This document shows positions 38,901 to 45,837 of a stretch of 64,000 nucleotides of DNA, piece after piece. Position 1 is the stretch's first letter. Every line of letters starts with the position of its first letter. The position numbers and the translations under genes are program-made. The DNA lies in NCBI GenBank assembly GCA_039029315.1, contig JBCCGK010000040.1, forward strand, positions 27,559-91,558. Reading direction: 5' to 3'. The notes below the pieces were generated by a model. It was not told the origin of the DNA and searched no databases. It saw nothing but the letters and a program-made list of their open reading frames with translations. This DNA comes from JBCCCJ01 sp039029315 (GTDB taxonomy: Bacteria; Bacteroidota; Bacteroidia; J057).

Positions 38901-40221
38901 GGTCTATGCTGACGCGGGAGGTAGCCAAAGTATAGGTTGCTCCATCCGAGAAATTAACCCCTGTAATGGTAATTGTATCATTGCTATAACTCAGACCACT
39001 GGTAATTGCGCTGGCATTACTAAAATCTGAATCGGTATCCGTCAATAGCGCAAAGTTGTTGAGGTCATTTGTATCAAGCCCAAGACCAGCGATATTGAAC
39101 TTGACTGTTACCGTTCCCAAATCTCCGTCTTCATCTATTTTCCAGATTTGCGTCAGTCTTTTGGTGTAGGTGGAATGACTAAAGTTGTACTCTGCTGATC
39201 CGCCTCCATCATGACCAGTTGTGATGAATTCTCCTTGCACATCATTGCTGGATGGACTCAATAAGGTAACAAGATCAGAGATCGTGGTATCTATTGGCGT
39301 GCTAATACAGGAAGAACTGAGCCTTCCAATTCCATTAATATCCTGACCGAAGCTGGCAGAATAGTCATAATTCGACTGAATATCGAAAAAATCCCGACCA
39401 TATTTTTGGCCTAGATAAAAGTTGATCTGCATGATTTCACAGGCTGTAAGAGCTCGATGATACACGATCACCTCGGCGATATGCGCATCATGATATCGAC
39501 TCCCGGCTCTGTTCACCCCCAATCGATAGCGATCAAAAAAGACCCCTTCTGATGTAGTTGCGGAATCTGCTTTCACCCCATCACTATAGGTATAGGCTGT
39601 CGTGCTATCATGCCAGACAGAAAATAATTTCAAATCTCCACTGCCAAAGGTCCCAAAATATCCTACAGCTGTGCCTGGATTTTTAAATTTCGCTCGAAAT
39701 TTGTTGCTTCCTCCATCATAATCAATTTGCATAGAGGTAGTGGAAGAACTGTTATCTGAAGCAAAAAATGCATCATTGGTCGCCGGAGAGGCATCATCAC
39801 TTTGCAGGGCGATGAAGACCGTATAAGGCCCTTGATAGGAACTTCCCATGACATACTCCAACAAATCATCCGTGCCAAAATCAATCGCACCTTTTCCGTT
39901 AAAATTTGAGACAGAAGGTCGATACACAGGTTGGTTACCTGAAGATGATTGCGTAACATGGTTCCCATTTCCCGACATATCTCCCCAATATCCAACAGGA
40001 TCTCCATCCGATGATACAGGAGTTGTCCCCCCATCATCCTGAAAAATTGAACCAGATTCATTGGCATCCAACCATAATTGGATACCAGTTGTAATCCCTT
40101 CCGGACCACTCAATTGAATATCTTGCTCAGAAGGGGGGTCCCAGGGATCTGCTTGAACATGCCAGGGGATTCCTATTAAACAAATCCAAAATAAAAATTT
40201 GATGCCTAGATTTTTGTACAT
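32938..40221 (-). CDS. Giant T9SS surface protein (LamG-like, GEVED, FG-GAP, ASPIC/UnbV)
   Basis: 2427 aa using the ATG at 40221, which opens directly on a signal peptide (IKFLFWICLIGIPWHVQA); the frame is open to 40305 but those 28 residues are not signal-like. Approximate order: LamG/concanavalin-like domain (40-230); a GIGRLSSSC...FITTGHD block (260-420); DUF11; propeller block opening CEPAFYQTYR (574-790); GEVED (800-965); then DUF11, a second propeller opening CEPAFYQVYK (1104-1315) and a second GEVED (1324-1490), an internal tandem duplication; FG-GAP repeats (1500-1847); ASPIC/UnbV (1860-1950); SD-repeat and DUF11-like domains; T9SS type A tail (2347-2427). Cell-surface adhesin-like. 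Adjacent to its paralogue on the same strand, with a terminator between. Confidence 0.9.
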   Translation of the reverse strand: MYKNLGIKFLFWICLIGIPWHVQADPWDPPSEQDIQLSGPEGITTGIQLWLDANESGSIFQDDGGTTPVSSDGDPVGYWGDMSGNGNHVTQSSSGNQPVYRPSVSNFNGKGAIDFGTDDLLEYVMGSSYQGPYTVFIALQSDDASPATNDAFFASDNSSSTTSMQIDYDGGSNKFRAKFKNPGTAVGYFGTFGSGDLKLFSVWHDSTTAYTYSDGVKADSATTSEGVFFDRYRLGVNRAGSRYHDAHIAEVIVYHRALTACEIMQINFYLGQKYGRDFFDIQSNYDYSASFGQDINGIGRLSSSCISTPIDTTISDLVTLLSPSSNDVQGEFITTGHDGGGSAEYNFSHSTYTKRLTQIWKIDEDGDLGTVTVKFNIAGLGLDTNDLNNFALLTDTDSDFSNASAITSGLSYSNDTITITGVNFSDGATYTLATSRVSIDLTLSSESQACQDGVVPFYLYISNTSGATATGISVSDVLPSGFSYYQDTVEMAGGATYDSTALPTHGATGTVTWGTFDLPDSGTVVISYSLLVSSSQSSGSYSNSITGSNAVFSPSSVSQAVTVGGAQCSSPTTFSCEPAFYQTYRIKTQPVKFAKLDPNDGSYDEIANLDVMVNGMGFDVNTGMAYGANGKYFVSLTADGIVTDLGITFAKKCYVGDMDDNGYWYGRLGGTGGDMVKIQVSGPTLVATYSGQSMPGWDMAYNLDGNFYAVHSRTLYKFNTTTNTSSTLGSITGATIPNSGYGAQWTGADSMLYISNNSTGEVFRIDINTREARLVMTTTSGLNKNDGFSCPTQVAAVYELDYSDNNATGQARHQVYSKDADANGIPDYDAVWLGSQVGWEVSDPSNSDATGDTYDDGVTLPAYFTPGSSSDIDITLNTNISSKQVYYGLWIDWNNDNTFEDFYSGSSSISSSSTLSQSVNCPISYIGSKINMRCRVAERALISSESTGDIVEGTGEVEDYRTSGQPYLNMTLEGIDTTCSDGIIPYHLTIINNSGITATGISISDVLPSGFSFIEDTIYYLGASTNDSTLLPSGGATGTISWTGFNIPDSDSVMISYSILAGSSMSDGDYANAVTGSGNGIIFANNNLSQSVNISASICNNRNTFDCEPAFYQVYKKKGESNKFALLNPDDGSYTELAVLDANANGLGYDRTTSMVYGASGTKFIKLDQDGIITDMGITFSKKCFVGDMDTTGFWYGRVGSDILKIDVSGPSLVATYSGEGMPGWDMAYNLDGNFYSVHGTTLYKFNTTTNTKSTLGTVSGSLPGGGYGAQWTGSDSMLYISNNNTGQIFRIDIDDLEARLVMTSTSGLRLNDGFSCPTELPDVYSYDFGDKSGLPTTTNLVYTMDTPSEGIPDFEMVWIGDRVGFELTDPSNATATGDTYDDGLTTPSIYDPGTSEDLTIALNTNMSSISCYYGVWIDWNADDGFDAFYNGSSTISSSTDVTQAITVPADYGGGLITFRIRVGEEAIVQADSSGGLLLGETEDHLVLGTIPACFTFTKSTGTGLESEAENTWGAAWGDYDGDGDEDLLIPDFSHWKSSRIYSNNGDGTFTSVSVGSPTADKGSNVGGVWGDYDNDGDLDLYTANNVRLENKLYDNDGTGNFTTSSDSVASNYEGYSHAASWVDYDNDGYLDIFATDYMPTRFNQLFKNNGDGTFSLAQNATVNMEVQPTLSAAWGDYDNDGLIDVFVPNADGENNSLYHNNGNGRFSLVNSGSVSSDGGNSHSASWADYDNDGDLDLFVCNASNQFDFFYTNDGDGTFTKNTSLSIVTENGHSFGSVWGDFDLDGDLDLYVVHDNGNPNSFFFNDGDGTFTKDTQLSISTDTENSVSPTVVDYQNDGDLDIFIANNGYESNSLYINDATGCNNHYACFDLVGSAANKDAIGTIIKVKATMSGSPTWQMRQITSLSGGISAQSSLKAHFGVDDATTIDSVEIRWPSGYIQYLTSLSADACTTIVEPTGGTVTFLAFVDANGNCTYEAGETLLPNISGTISEIDHTIVTGANGEVVVNLNAGSYTYIEDIHADYTHPCYTSKAFTATNGSSTTVYLPHQATCSYPDVWVDLSGTAQRVGSRNTYRLSYGNAGIATAISPEIAVTFDADLTPVAADVAWDRVEGGNTYIWEFDSLVSFESGIITITDSVSILATLGDSVSVTATFQNLSNDCDLTDNSKTETRVIVGAIDPNDLLVLPKDTLMKGDYLTYRVRFQNVGTFFAEHVVVQDTLPESLDIETLQIVGASHFHELNILKDRIVEFKFDYIFLPDSGMNEVESHGFVEFTISAIENVQIGDVIENRAAIYFDNLPPIITNTTKTIVWDNNIPLYSSTNPNSTSVETEVLEAEELQKPEDLGHDFPTVFPNPVSDIAVLRFKGHMDQGYQISISNAVGGVQFRTHGMSTGEVQNFIISMRKWPTGIYFVILERGKEKKVLKLIKS

Positions 40222-40366
40222 GCGAAAGAAAGTGATGTCAGAATTGAAAGTATCAGGGCGATGAATCATAATAATTGAACAATCGATCAATAAATCCCAG
40301 TGCATAAATACGATTTATTGAATAATTATTTAAATGTAAATTCCGAAATACATAACACAAGGAAAA

Positions 40367-40778
40367 TTGCTTAATCCGAGAGATCAACTCCTTCCTATCC
40401 GTGTATATGAGCATGTCGTCATAGACTGCTTACTGTACCAAGGTTGGAAAGAAAATGAAGAGGCAATCCAGCAATTCGATTGTCCATTGAATGCAGAGGC
40501 AGTAATGGGCGTAAAGCTTTTCAGGGAAAAAAAGTCCCTGCTTAGAATTTGTCAAGGAAGTGTATCATCCATATTTGAAAGAATATGAAGATTTGTCAGG
40601 TCTCCTAGAATCATCATCATTTGTTTTCCCCTCTTATGCCAAGGAATATACCCACACTTACAATTTCCTAACAATGAGACATTTATACATCTCTCAAGAA
40701 AAATTTCTCTCCATAAACTGGAGAGAAATTCCATTTTTTGGACATATACAGCTTAAGAAACAATGGTTTAGCCTGTAG
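40367..40778 (+). pseudogene. Possible frameshifted remnant gene
   Basis: Two overlapping frames, 40367-40588 (MLNPRDQLLPIRVYEHVVID...) and one that continues from about 40530 (KSPCLEFVKEVYHPYLKEYE...), could join at a run of seven A near 40529-40535 to give about 136 residues of reasonable composition. No family recognised. A perfect 12-base hairpin with a T-run lies inside the second frame, which argues that it is no longer, or never was, a gene. Confidence 0.2.
40702..40741 (+). terminator. Perfect hairpin with T-run
   Basis: AATTTCTCTCCA (40702-40713), loop TAAAC, TGGAGAGAAATT (40719-40730), then CCATTTTTT. The minus strand also has a T-rich run after the stem, so it can act both ways, guarding the gap between the Lrp gene and the giant gene. 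Confidence 0.6.
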
Positions 40779-40967
40779 AGGCAGTCAGCCTGCTATGAAA
40801 GCCGGGATATTCAAGAAGAATAATGGGCAATGGTGGAGGTAGCAGTTAAAAACTGAGACCACATGAGGACTAAATAGCAAATGACAGAGATTCTGCCTAC
40901 AGGAAGCCGAAAATGATTCAACTACAGAAGTTCTGACATGGTGCTTATGGGAGGAATATGGATGATG

Positions 40968-41438
40968 CTAGATCTTCATCGCTGTCGTATACTTTCTACA
41001 GGAGAGGGCAAATTGGCTTCGGACCTTCCCGATATGTGGAATCAGGGACAATTTCTGTAGGACGAATTCATTATAGGTCTCCATATTCTCAGTGATGATT
41101 TTCAACATAAAATCTGAATCTCCAGAAATGTGATAGCACTCCATCACCTCTTCAAACTGGATGACCTGCTCTACAAATTCATCCAAGGCCCCCCGCTGAT
41201 GTTCTTGCAAAGACACCTGCAAAAAAATGGTAAGAGATTTGCCTATTTTCTCTCTGTCAAGCAGAACAATATACTTATCAATAATCCCATTTTTTTCGAG
41301 CCGTTTGATACGTTCAAATACAGGAGTAGTGGTTAAATGAAGCTGGGCTGCAAGCTCCTTAATGGTCAGGCGTGAATTTTGCTGAAGGAGTTGCAGAAGT
41401 TTGCGGTCAGTCTGATCGAGTTTTTCCATATAAATCAT
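40968..41438 (-). CDS. Lrp/AsnC-family transcriptional regulator
   Basis: 156 aa from the ATG at 41438, preceded by GAGGAG seven bases upstream; the frame extends to a TTG at 41453 that is less likely. Residues about 4-60 (LDQTDRKLLQLLQQNSRLTIKELAAQLHLTTTPVFERIKRLEKNGII) are the winged helix-turn-helix; about 65-150 (FLQVSLQEH...VMECYHISGDSDFMLKIIT...NEFVLQKLSLIPHI) is the RAM ligand-binding domain. Such proteins respond to amino acids as octamers. It is divergent from operon B, 229 bases from its E1 start, so it may regulate operon B as well as itself. Operon A has no such neighbour. Confidence 0.92.
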   Translation of the reverse strand: MIYMEKLDQTDRKLLQLLQQNSRLTIKELAAQLHLTTTPVFERIKRLEKNGIIDKYIVLLDREKIGKSLTIFLQVSLQEHQRGALDEFVEQVIQFEEVMECYHISGDSDFMLKIITENMETYNEFVLQKLSLIPHIGKVRSQFALSCRKYTTAMKI

Positions 41439-41666
41439 GAGGGATCTCCTCAAAAATTACCAAAATAAAGAATAAAACAAGATTTCTTTCTTATCTTCGT
41501 TGTACTTATATTCCCTTTCCTGCTTTTCCTCATTCATTTTAGTTGATTCTCTTTGCTCCCATGGGAGTAGTACGAAGAGTCCAGATATCCCAAGGGAGGA
41601 TTAATTATTTTTTTATACCTTGTAGATCGTTTTTATACCAACACACTCACACAAACCATCCCTAAC

Positions 41667-42860
41667 ATGAGCAAAAAGAAGGTTTCTCTGGACATCGGCA
41701 AAAATCACTATAAAGTGTTCGAGATGATGTCCTGGTGGAATACTGAGGATGTCAAACAAGCCAAGATCATGGTTGTCGGGGCTGGTGCATTGGGGAATGA
41801 AATTCTGAAAAATCTGGCCTTGTTGGGAGTAGGAAATGTATTGATTGTAGATTTTGACACCATAGAATATTCGAACTTGTGTCGCTCTGTCTTGTTCAGA
41901 GAGTCCGATGTCAAAACAAAAAGCCTCAAAGCTCAAACCGCAGCAAAACGGATCAAAGAACTGAATCCTGCCATTCGATGTCAGGTGATCAATGGAGACA
42001 TCATGTTGGATGTAGGTCTGGGTGTCTTCCGCCGGATGGATGTCGTGATCGGAGGCCTCGACAATCGGCTAGCCCGCCTCTTCATCAATCGGCATTGCCA
42101 CAAAGTCAACAAAACCTGGGTAGATGGTGCCATTGAAAATTTGGCAGGTCAACTCAATGTGTATACCCCAGGTACTTCTTGTTATGAGTGCGAACTCAAT
42201 GATGCAGATCGCGCCAATATCAAAGTCAAGATGAGTTGCCCTGATGTCGCAAAACGCAACTCTAATGTAGGCCGGATTCCGACTACGCCCATTTCTTCCT
42301 CCATCATCGCTGCCATGCAAGTACAGGAAGCCTTGAAAATCATTCATGATAACAAGGAAAAATCCATGGCTGGGCAGCGTTTTTTTTATGAGGGAATGAA
42401 TAATTTTTTCTTCCTCTACAAATCTGCTCCCATTCAGGAGGATTGTATGGCACATTTTCTGTATGATCCTATTACCGAAGCGCCTGAACTGAGTGCCAAT
42501 ATGACCATTGAGGCTGCATTGAAATGGATGCGTGAGACATTGGAAGATGAAAATCCAAAAATTGAATTGGATTATGAAATCATTCTGGCGATGGGAGGCA
42601 AAAACAGCGAAGAAATTCATGAAATTGTTGTCCCACAACCTCATTTGTCAGATGAGATTCTCGCAACATTCAATCTGAGTTCTGATGATCAATTGATGAT
42701 CCATAAAGACACCAATATTATAGACAAGGATTTTCCCAGGAAAGATTTGACCCTGAAGGAAGTTGGTGTTCCTTTTCTCCATATCTTGCGGGTGATCACA
42801 GAAGCAGATATGCACTTTATAGAACTCACTGGTGATGAAGCCTTTCTTTCATTTCAATAA
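41667..42860 (+). CDS. Operon B: E1-like Ubl-activating enzyme
   Basis: 397 aa, first gene of operon B and paralogue of the operon A E1. Adenylation motifs: GAGALGNE (38-45), VDFDTIEYSNLCRS (61-74), AAKRIKELNPAI and GLDNRLARLFIN (130-141). Zinc ligands Cys172-x2-Cys175 (CYEC) and Cys260-x2-His263 (DCMAH). Candidate catalytic Cys191 in KMSCPDVA, before IPTTPISSSII. The C-terminal extension ends LTLKEVGVPFLHILRV...FIELTGDEAFL, the same ubiquitin-fold-like end as in operon A. In both enzymes the arginine motif reads NLxRS, where many E1s have NLxRQ. It should adenylate the Ubl encoded next and load it onto its cysteine. Confidence 0.9.
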   Translation: MSKKKVSLDIGKNHYKVFEMMSWWNTEDVKQAKIMVVGAGALGNEILKNLALLGVGNVLIVDFDTIEYSNLCRSVLFRESDVKTKSLKAQTAAKRIKELNPAIRCQVINGDIMLDVGLGVFRRMDVVIGGLDNRLARLFINRHCHKVNKTWVDGAIENLAGQLNVYTPGTSCYECELNDADRANIKVKMSCPDVAKRNSNVGRIPTTPISSSIIAAMQVQEALKIIHDNKEKSMAGQRFFYEGMNNFFFLYKSAPIQEDCMAHFLYDPITEAPELSANMTIEAALKWMRETLEDENPKIELDYEIILAMGGKNSEEIHEIVVPQPHLSDEILATFNLSSDDQLMIHKDTNIIDKDFPRKDLTLKEVGVPFLHILRVITEADMHFIELTGDEAFLSFQ

Positions 42861-42910
42861 TTCCCACCAATTAAGAAACCTTAGATTCAACCCTTTAGAT
42901 ACTAATACTC

Positions 42911-43204
42911 ATGTCCAATTACAATGAAACCACAGTGATCAGCGTCATCATTCGCCTGATGCCAGGAGGAGACGAACTGGATGTGGAACTGCCTCTTTAT
43001 TCTACCGGAAAAGAGATCATTGAAGAACTGCTCAACAATGGCCTTGTTCCTACAACCGATCCCCAGGGAAATCCTTACACATACAAACTCGTCTCTAAGG
43101 AGACTGGTCAAGAAGTCGCCCAGGGCCAAAGTCTTTTCAATTTGGGGATCAAAGATGGAAATACTCTGCTCTTAATGCCAAATATTGTCGCTGGCTTTGC
43201 ATGA
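42911..43204 (+). CDS. Operon B: ubiquitin-like modifier (beta-grasp) without diglycine
   Basis: 97 aa. Beta-grasp order: TVISVIIRLMPGGDELDVELPL, helix TGKEIIEELLNNGL, YTYKLVSKETGQEVAQG, SLFNLGIKDGNTLLLMP. The tail after the final strand is NIVAGFA: again one Gly and two to five residues past it, no Gly-Gly. Removing the last two residues would leave ...IVAG. Diverged from the operon A Ubl except for fold and position, so the two modifiers may serve separate cascades. 50 bases after the E1 gene and 27 before E2. Confidence 0.85.
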   Translation: MSNYNETTVISVIIRLMPGGDELDVELPLYSTGKEIIEELLNNGLVPTTDPQGNPYTYKLVSKETGQEVAQGQSLFNLGIKDGNTLLLMPNIVAGFA

Positions 43205-43231
43205 ATACACCTTTAACACAATCCTACCACC

Positions 43232-44035
43232 ATGGACGGGAAAACATACGACCAACTAAAAGCGCATTATGATAAACAGCGGTTCCGCAATCCCCGAGAC
43301 CGGCGATTGGCAAAGGAACATCTGGCACTGGCTCAACTGTGCGAACAAACCAACAGGATTACCTATTCGATAGATAAACCGGGCAAACTTCCCCCAGAAA
43401 ATTATATCATTGGGTATCATGTGAAAAGCATTGTAGGGATTGATGAGCAACAAAATCCCGTATATGAGTCCTACCACGAGGTGAAGGTTTCGTTCCCGGC
43501 AGGATTTCCAACCACCGCAGCTGCCAAAATTTACATGCATACGCCGGCCTGGCATCCAAACATCAAGTGGAAGGGAAATTTCAAAGGCAGAATTTGCGGA
43601 AATACCAGTGAGTTCGGAAAATTGTTTCTGCTCAATATGCTTGCCTTGCGGATTGGAGAGATTTTGCAATACAAGAACTATCATGCAGAACAAGTACCTC
43701 CCTTCCCGGAAGATGAAGAAGTGGCCCGCTGGATAAGAGAGTTCGCCGAACCCAACGACATTGTCAACAAGGAAAAAGGAATCGTGGTGGATGATAGCTC
43801 CCTCTTCGAAGAGCAGGAAGCTAGCGAGGCCGAGATCATTACAGCGGAAGTTGTTCCCACTGAAGAGGTGCCTCCTGTAGTTGAAGCCAAGATAGAAGAG
43901 ACACCTCCTCCACCTCCACCAGCAGACAAAGAGGAAGGAGAAAGCAGGCCCAAAATCACCATCAAAAAACCGAGGGACACCAAAAGTTCCAAACCTTCAG
44001 GTTTGGGAGGTTCCATCAAAATCAATCGCAGGTAA
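43232..44035 (+). CDS. Operon B: E2-like UBC protein with proline-rich tail
   Basis: 267 aa. UBC core at about 55-160 with FPAGFPTTAAAKIYMHTPAWHPNI, HPN at 108-110, and the catalytic Cys122 in FKGRICGNTSEFGKLFLLNML, then RIGEILQYKNYHAE. After the core, NKEKGIVVDDSSLFEE is shared with the operon A E2; then comes an acidic, Pro-rich linker (PPPPPPADKEEGES) and a basic end (KITIKKPRDT...GGSIKINRR) similar to the basic end of the operon A E2. The tail could dock on a membrane protein or on nucleic acid; unknown. Confidence 0.88.
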   Translation: MDGKTYDQLKAHYDKQRFRNPRDRRLAKEHLALAQLCEQTNRITYSIDKPGKLPPENYIIGYHVKSIVGIDEQQNPVYESYHEVKVSFPAGFPTTAAAKIYMHTPAWHPNIKWKGNFKGRICGNTSEFGKLFLLNMLALRIGEILQYKNYHAEQVPPFPEDEEVARWIREFAEPNDIVNKEKGIVVDDSSLFEEQEASEAEIITAEVVPTEEVPPVVEAKIEETPPPPPPADKEEGESRPKITIKKPRDTKSSKPSGLGGSIKINRR

Positions 44036-44079
44036 AACTGAGGCAAGATTTTTTGCCATATATTCAAATAACATTGGGA

Positions 44080-45837
44080 ATGAGGTACTCCCTATATATT
44101 GCTTCTGTATTCCTGACCTGCTATCTCTTGTTTATACAAGGGGTTCTGGCTCAGCGCACCATCCCATTCAAATATTCTCAAACCAATGGGGAAGATGCAG
44201 AAGTTTTCAGTGGAACAGTAGATGTTAGTCTGATTCAGATTCGTCCTGGCGAAAGTGATTATAACTTTTCCCAGGTGCCGAATCCTATCATTTTAGAAGT
44301 CGCTGGTTCTAATCCAGGCTCCATTTTGATCAGGTTTGAAAATGTAAAATTTGATAAAGGGTTCCAACACAGGAACAACGAACTTGCAGTTCGAGCTTCC
44401 CTTCTTCGAAAGCAAGCAAGCCTTTCTTCTCCCAGACAGGATATGATCATCGATGGAAAAAATGGCTCTGTGGGGGAACTGCAATTTCCCATTCAGAAAA
44501 ATGGCGCAGGTAGATGGACCATTTATTTCGATGTGGATTCCAAAGATGGTCGGATTACCCAAAGAGCAGGAAAAATCTCTATTGGTCAATACAGAATTCG
44601 TTACCCGCAAGCAGCATGGAATGCTGCCAGAGCAAAGAATTCTTGTGCAGATGTCAAAGCATTTTTACAAGATTATCCCGAAAGTCAGTTTCAGGCCCAG
44701 GCAGTCGCTCTCAAAAACAAACTATGTTATGTCCCACCGCCTCCTGACAGAGAGTGGGACATTTGTATTGCCAATCCCTCCAAGGAATGTCTAGAAAGAT
44801 ATCTTGATTCTGATGCCCATAGCCTAGCTGCGCTTCAGGCATTGGAGAGATTATCCGAAGCGGCATGGACAAAAGCTCGTACCAGCAATTTGTGCACAGC
44901 ATACCGCGACTTCCTTCGGGTGTGGAACAAAGGAGAATACCAAAGTTCTTATGTACCTGAAGCAGAGCTTCGGCTAGGATCATGTACGACCCCAACACCT
45001 CCACCGGTAACCAGAGACACCACTGAAGAACAACGAGCCTGGTTTGCCTGTAGAGATGCAACGGATACCACACAGATTGGACAAAGGTGTATGGATTACC
45101 TTGACACCTATGGGGAAAAAGGCTTATACAGAGAGCGGGCAATCCAAAGATTACCCAGTATTGACATCCTGCCCTTTACCAGAAATCCATATCAGCCCAA
45201 TGTATTCTCTAGCAATATCAAATATGCTGTTCCGCCCATACGCCTGACAGAAGTCAGGATTGCAGGTGGGGATACCTCTCAAATTGAGGACATCACCCAA
45301 GACAATCCCCAAACATGGCGATACCTGGGAGATATCCTCAAAGTGACCTTCAAGGATCGAAAAAACATCGAAGTTGTTACCAAAGTAGGACAAATCGAGA
45401 AATACGAAATCACGATTAGCGACGCATCTGAGCGTAAAAACACCTTCATCATCGATGCCACCAGAGCACCGTTGGAGGTAACAGCCTTCAGCGAAGAAGA
45501 AGAATTTGTGAGTTTTACCTTGGTGGGAGGACGGCCCCCGTATATTGCCAGAGTGGTAGAAACAGGAACTGGAGCAACCAAATGGCAAATGTCCTTGCCT
45601 GAAGGAACCTCCACAGCCAAGGTGGCAAAATTCGATATGGATCCAGACAGAAAATTACGAGGTGCGTATAAAGTTATGTTTCTGGATGAAAGGCGAACAG
45701 AAACTGTAGAAGCTCCGCAAACCATCGAATTAGATGGAGATAGAAGCTATCTTTGGTTAATCTTACTGATACTTGAGATTGGAGGTCTTGTCTGGTTGTA
45801 TTTTATTTTTTCAAGTCGGCAAAGAGCTTATGGCTAA
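44080..45837 (+). CDS. Operon B: periplasmic repeat protein with C-terminal membrane anchor
   Basis: 585 aa from the ATG at 44080, which opens on a signal peptide (YIASVFLTCYLLFIQGVLAQ); an upstream in-frame TTG at 44053 is unlikely. N-terminal beta domain opening QRTIPFKYSQTNGED (about 26-170), then four repeats of about 35-45 residues of the type A-W-x-x-A/C-x(6-10)-C-x-x-Y/F-L-x-x-Y (AWNAARAKNSCADVKAFLQD, EWDICIANPSKECLERYLDS, AWTKARTSNLCTAYRDFLRV, AWFACRDATDTTQIGQRCMD), a beta domain with VGGRPPYIARVVETG, and one TM (LWLILLILEIGGLVWLYFIF) with a seven- or eight-residue cytosolic tail. Counterpart by position of the 673-residue protein in operon A. Function unknown; likely periplasmic sensing or scaffold. 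Confidence 0.78.
   Translation: MRYSLYIASVFLTCYLLFIQGVLAQRTIPFKYSQTNGEDAEVFSGTVDVSLIQIRPGESDYNFSQVPNPIILEVAGSNPGSILIRFENVKFDKGFQHRNNELAVRASLLRKQASLSSPRQDMIIDGKNGSVGELQFPIQKNGAGRWTIYFDVDSKDGRITQRAGKISIGQYRIRYPQAAWNAARAKNSCADVKAFLQDYPESQFQAQAVALKNKLCYVPPPPDREWDICIANPSKECLERYLDSDAHSLAALQALERLSEAAWTKARTSNLCTAYRDFLRVWNKGEYQSSYVPEAELRLGSCTTPTPPPVTRDTTEEQRAWFACRDATDTTQIGQRCMDYLDTYGEKGLYRERAIQRLPSIDILPFTRNPYQPNVFSSNIKYAVPPIRLTEVRIAGGDTSQIEDITQDNPQTWRYLGDILKVTFKDRKNIEVVTKVGQIEKYEITISDASERKNTFIIDATRAPLEVTAFSEEEEFVSFTLVGGRPPYIARVVETGTGATKWQMSLPEGTSTAKVAKFDMDPDRKLRGAYKVMFLDERRTETVEAPQTIELDGDRSYLWLILLILEIGGLVWLYFIFSSRQRAYG

Larger units (their letters stand above)
40222..40967. other. Gene-poor region between giant gene and Lrp regulator
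   Basis: About 750 bases. It holds a possible frameshifted small gene (40367-40778) and a strong hairpin (40702-40736), treated separately. The first 100 bases are very AT-rich and must carry the promoter of the giant gene; no exact TAnnTTTG box was found there. Nothing recognised in 40780-40967. Confidence 0.5.

Noticed and set aside
42069..42644. Minus-strand frame of 191 codons over the operon B E1
   Set aside because: Antisense shadow of a gene with intact E1 motifs.
42911..43204. Ubl as a YukD/EsaB type VII secretion protein
   Set aside because: No FtsK/EccC ATPase or WXG100 gene; E1 and E2 genes flank it.
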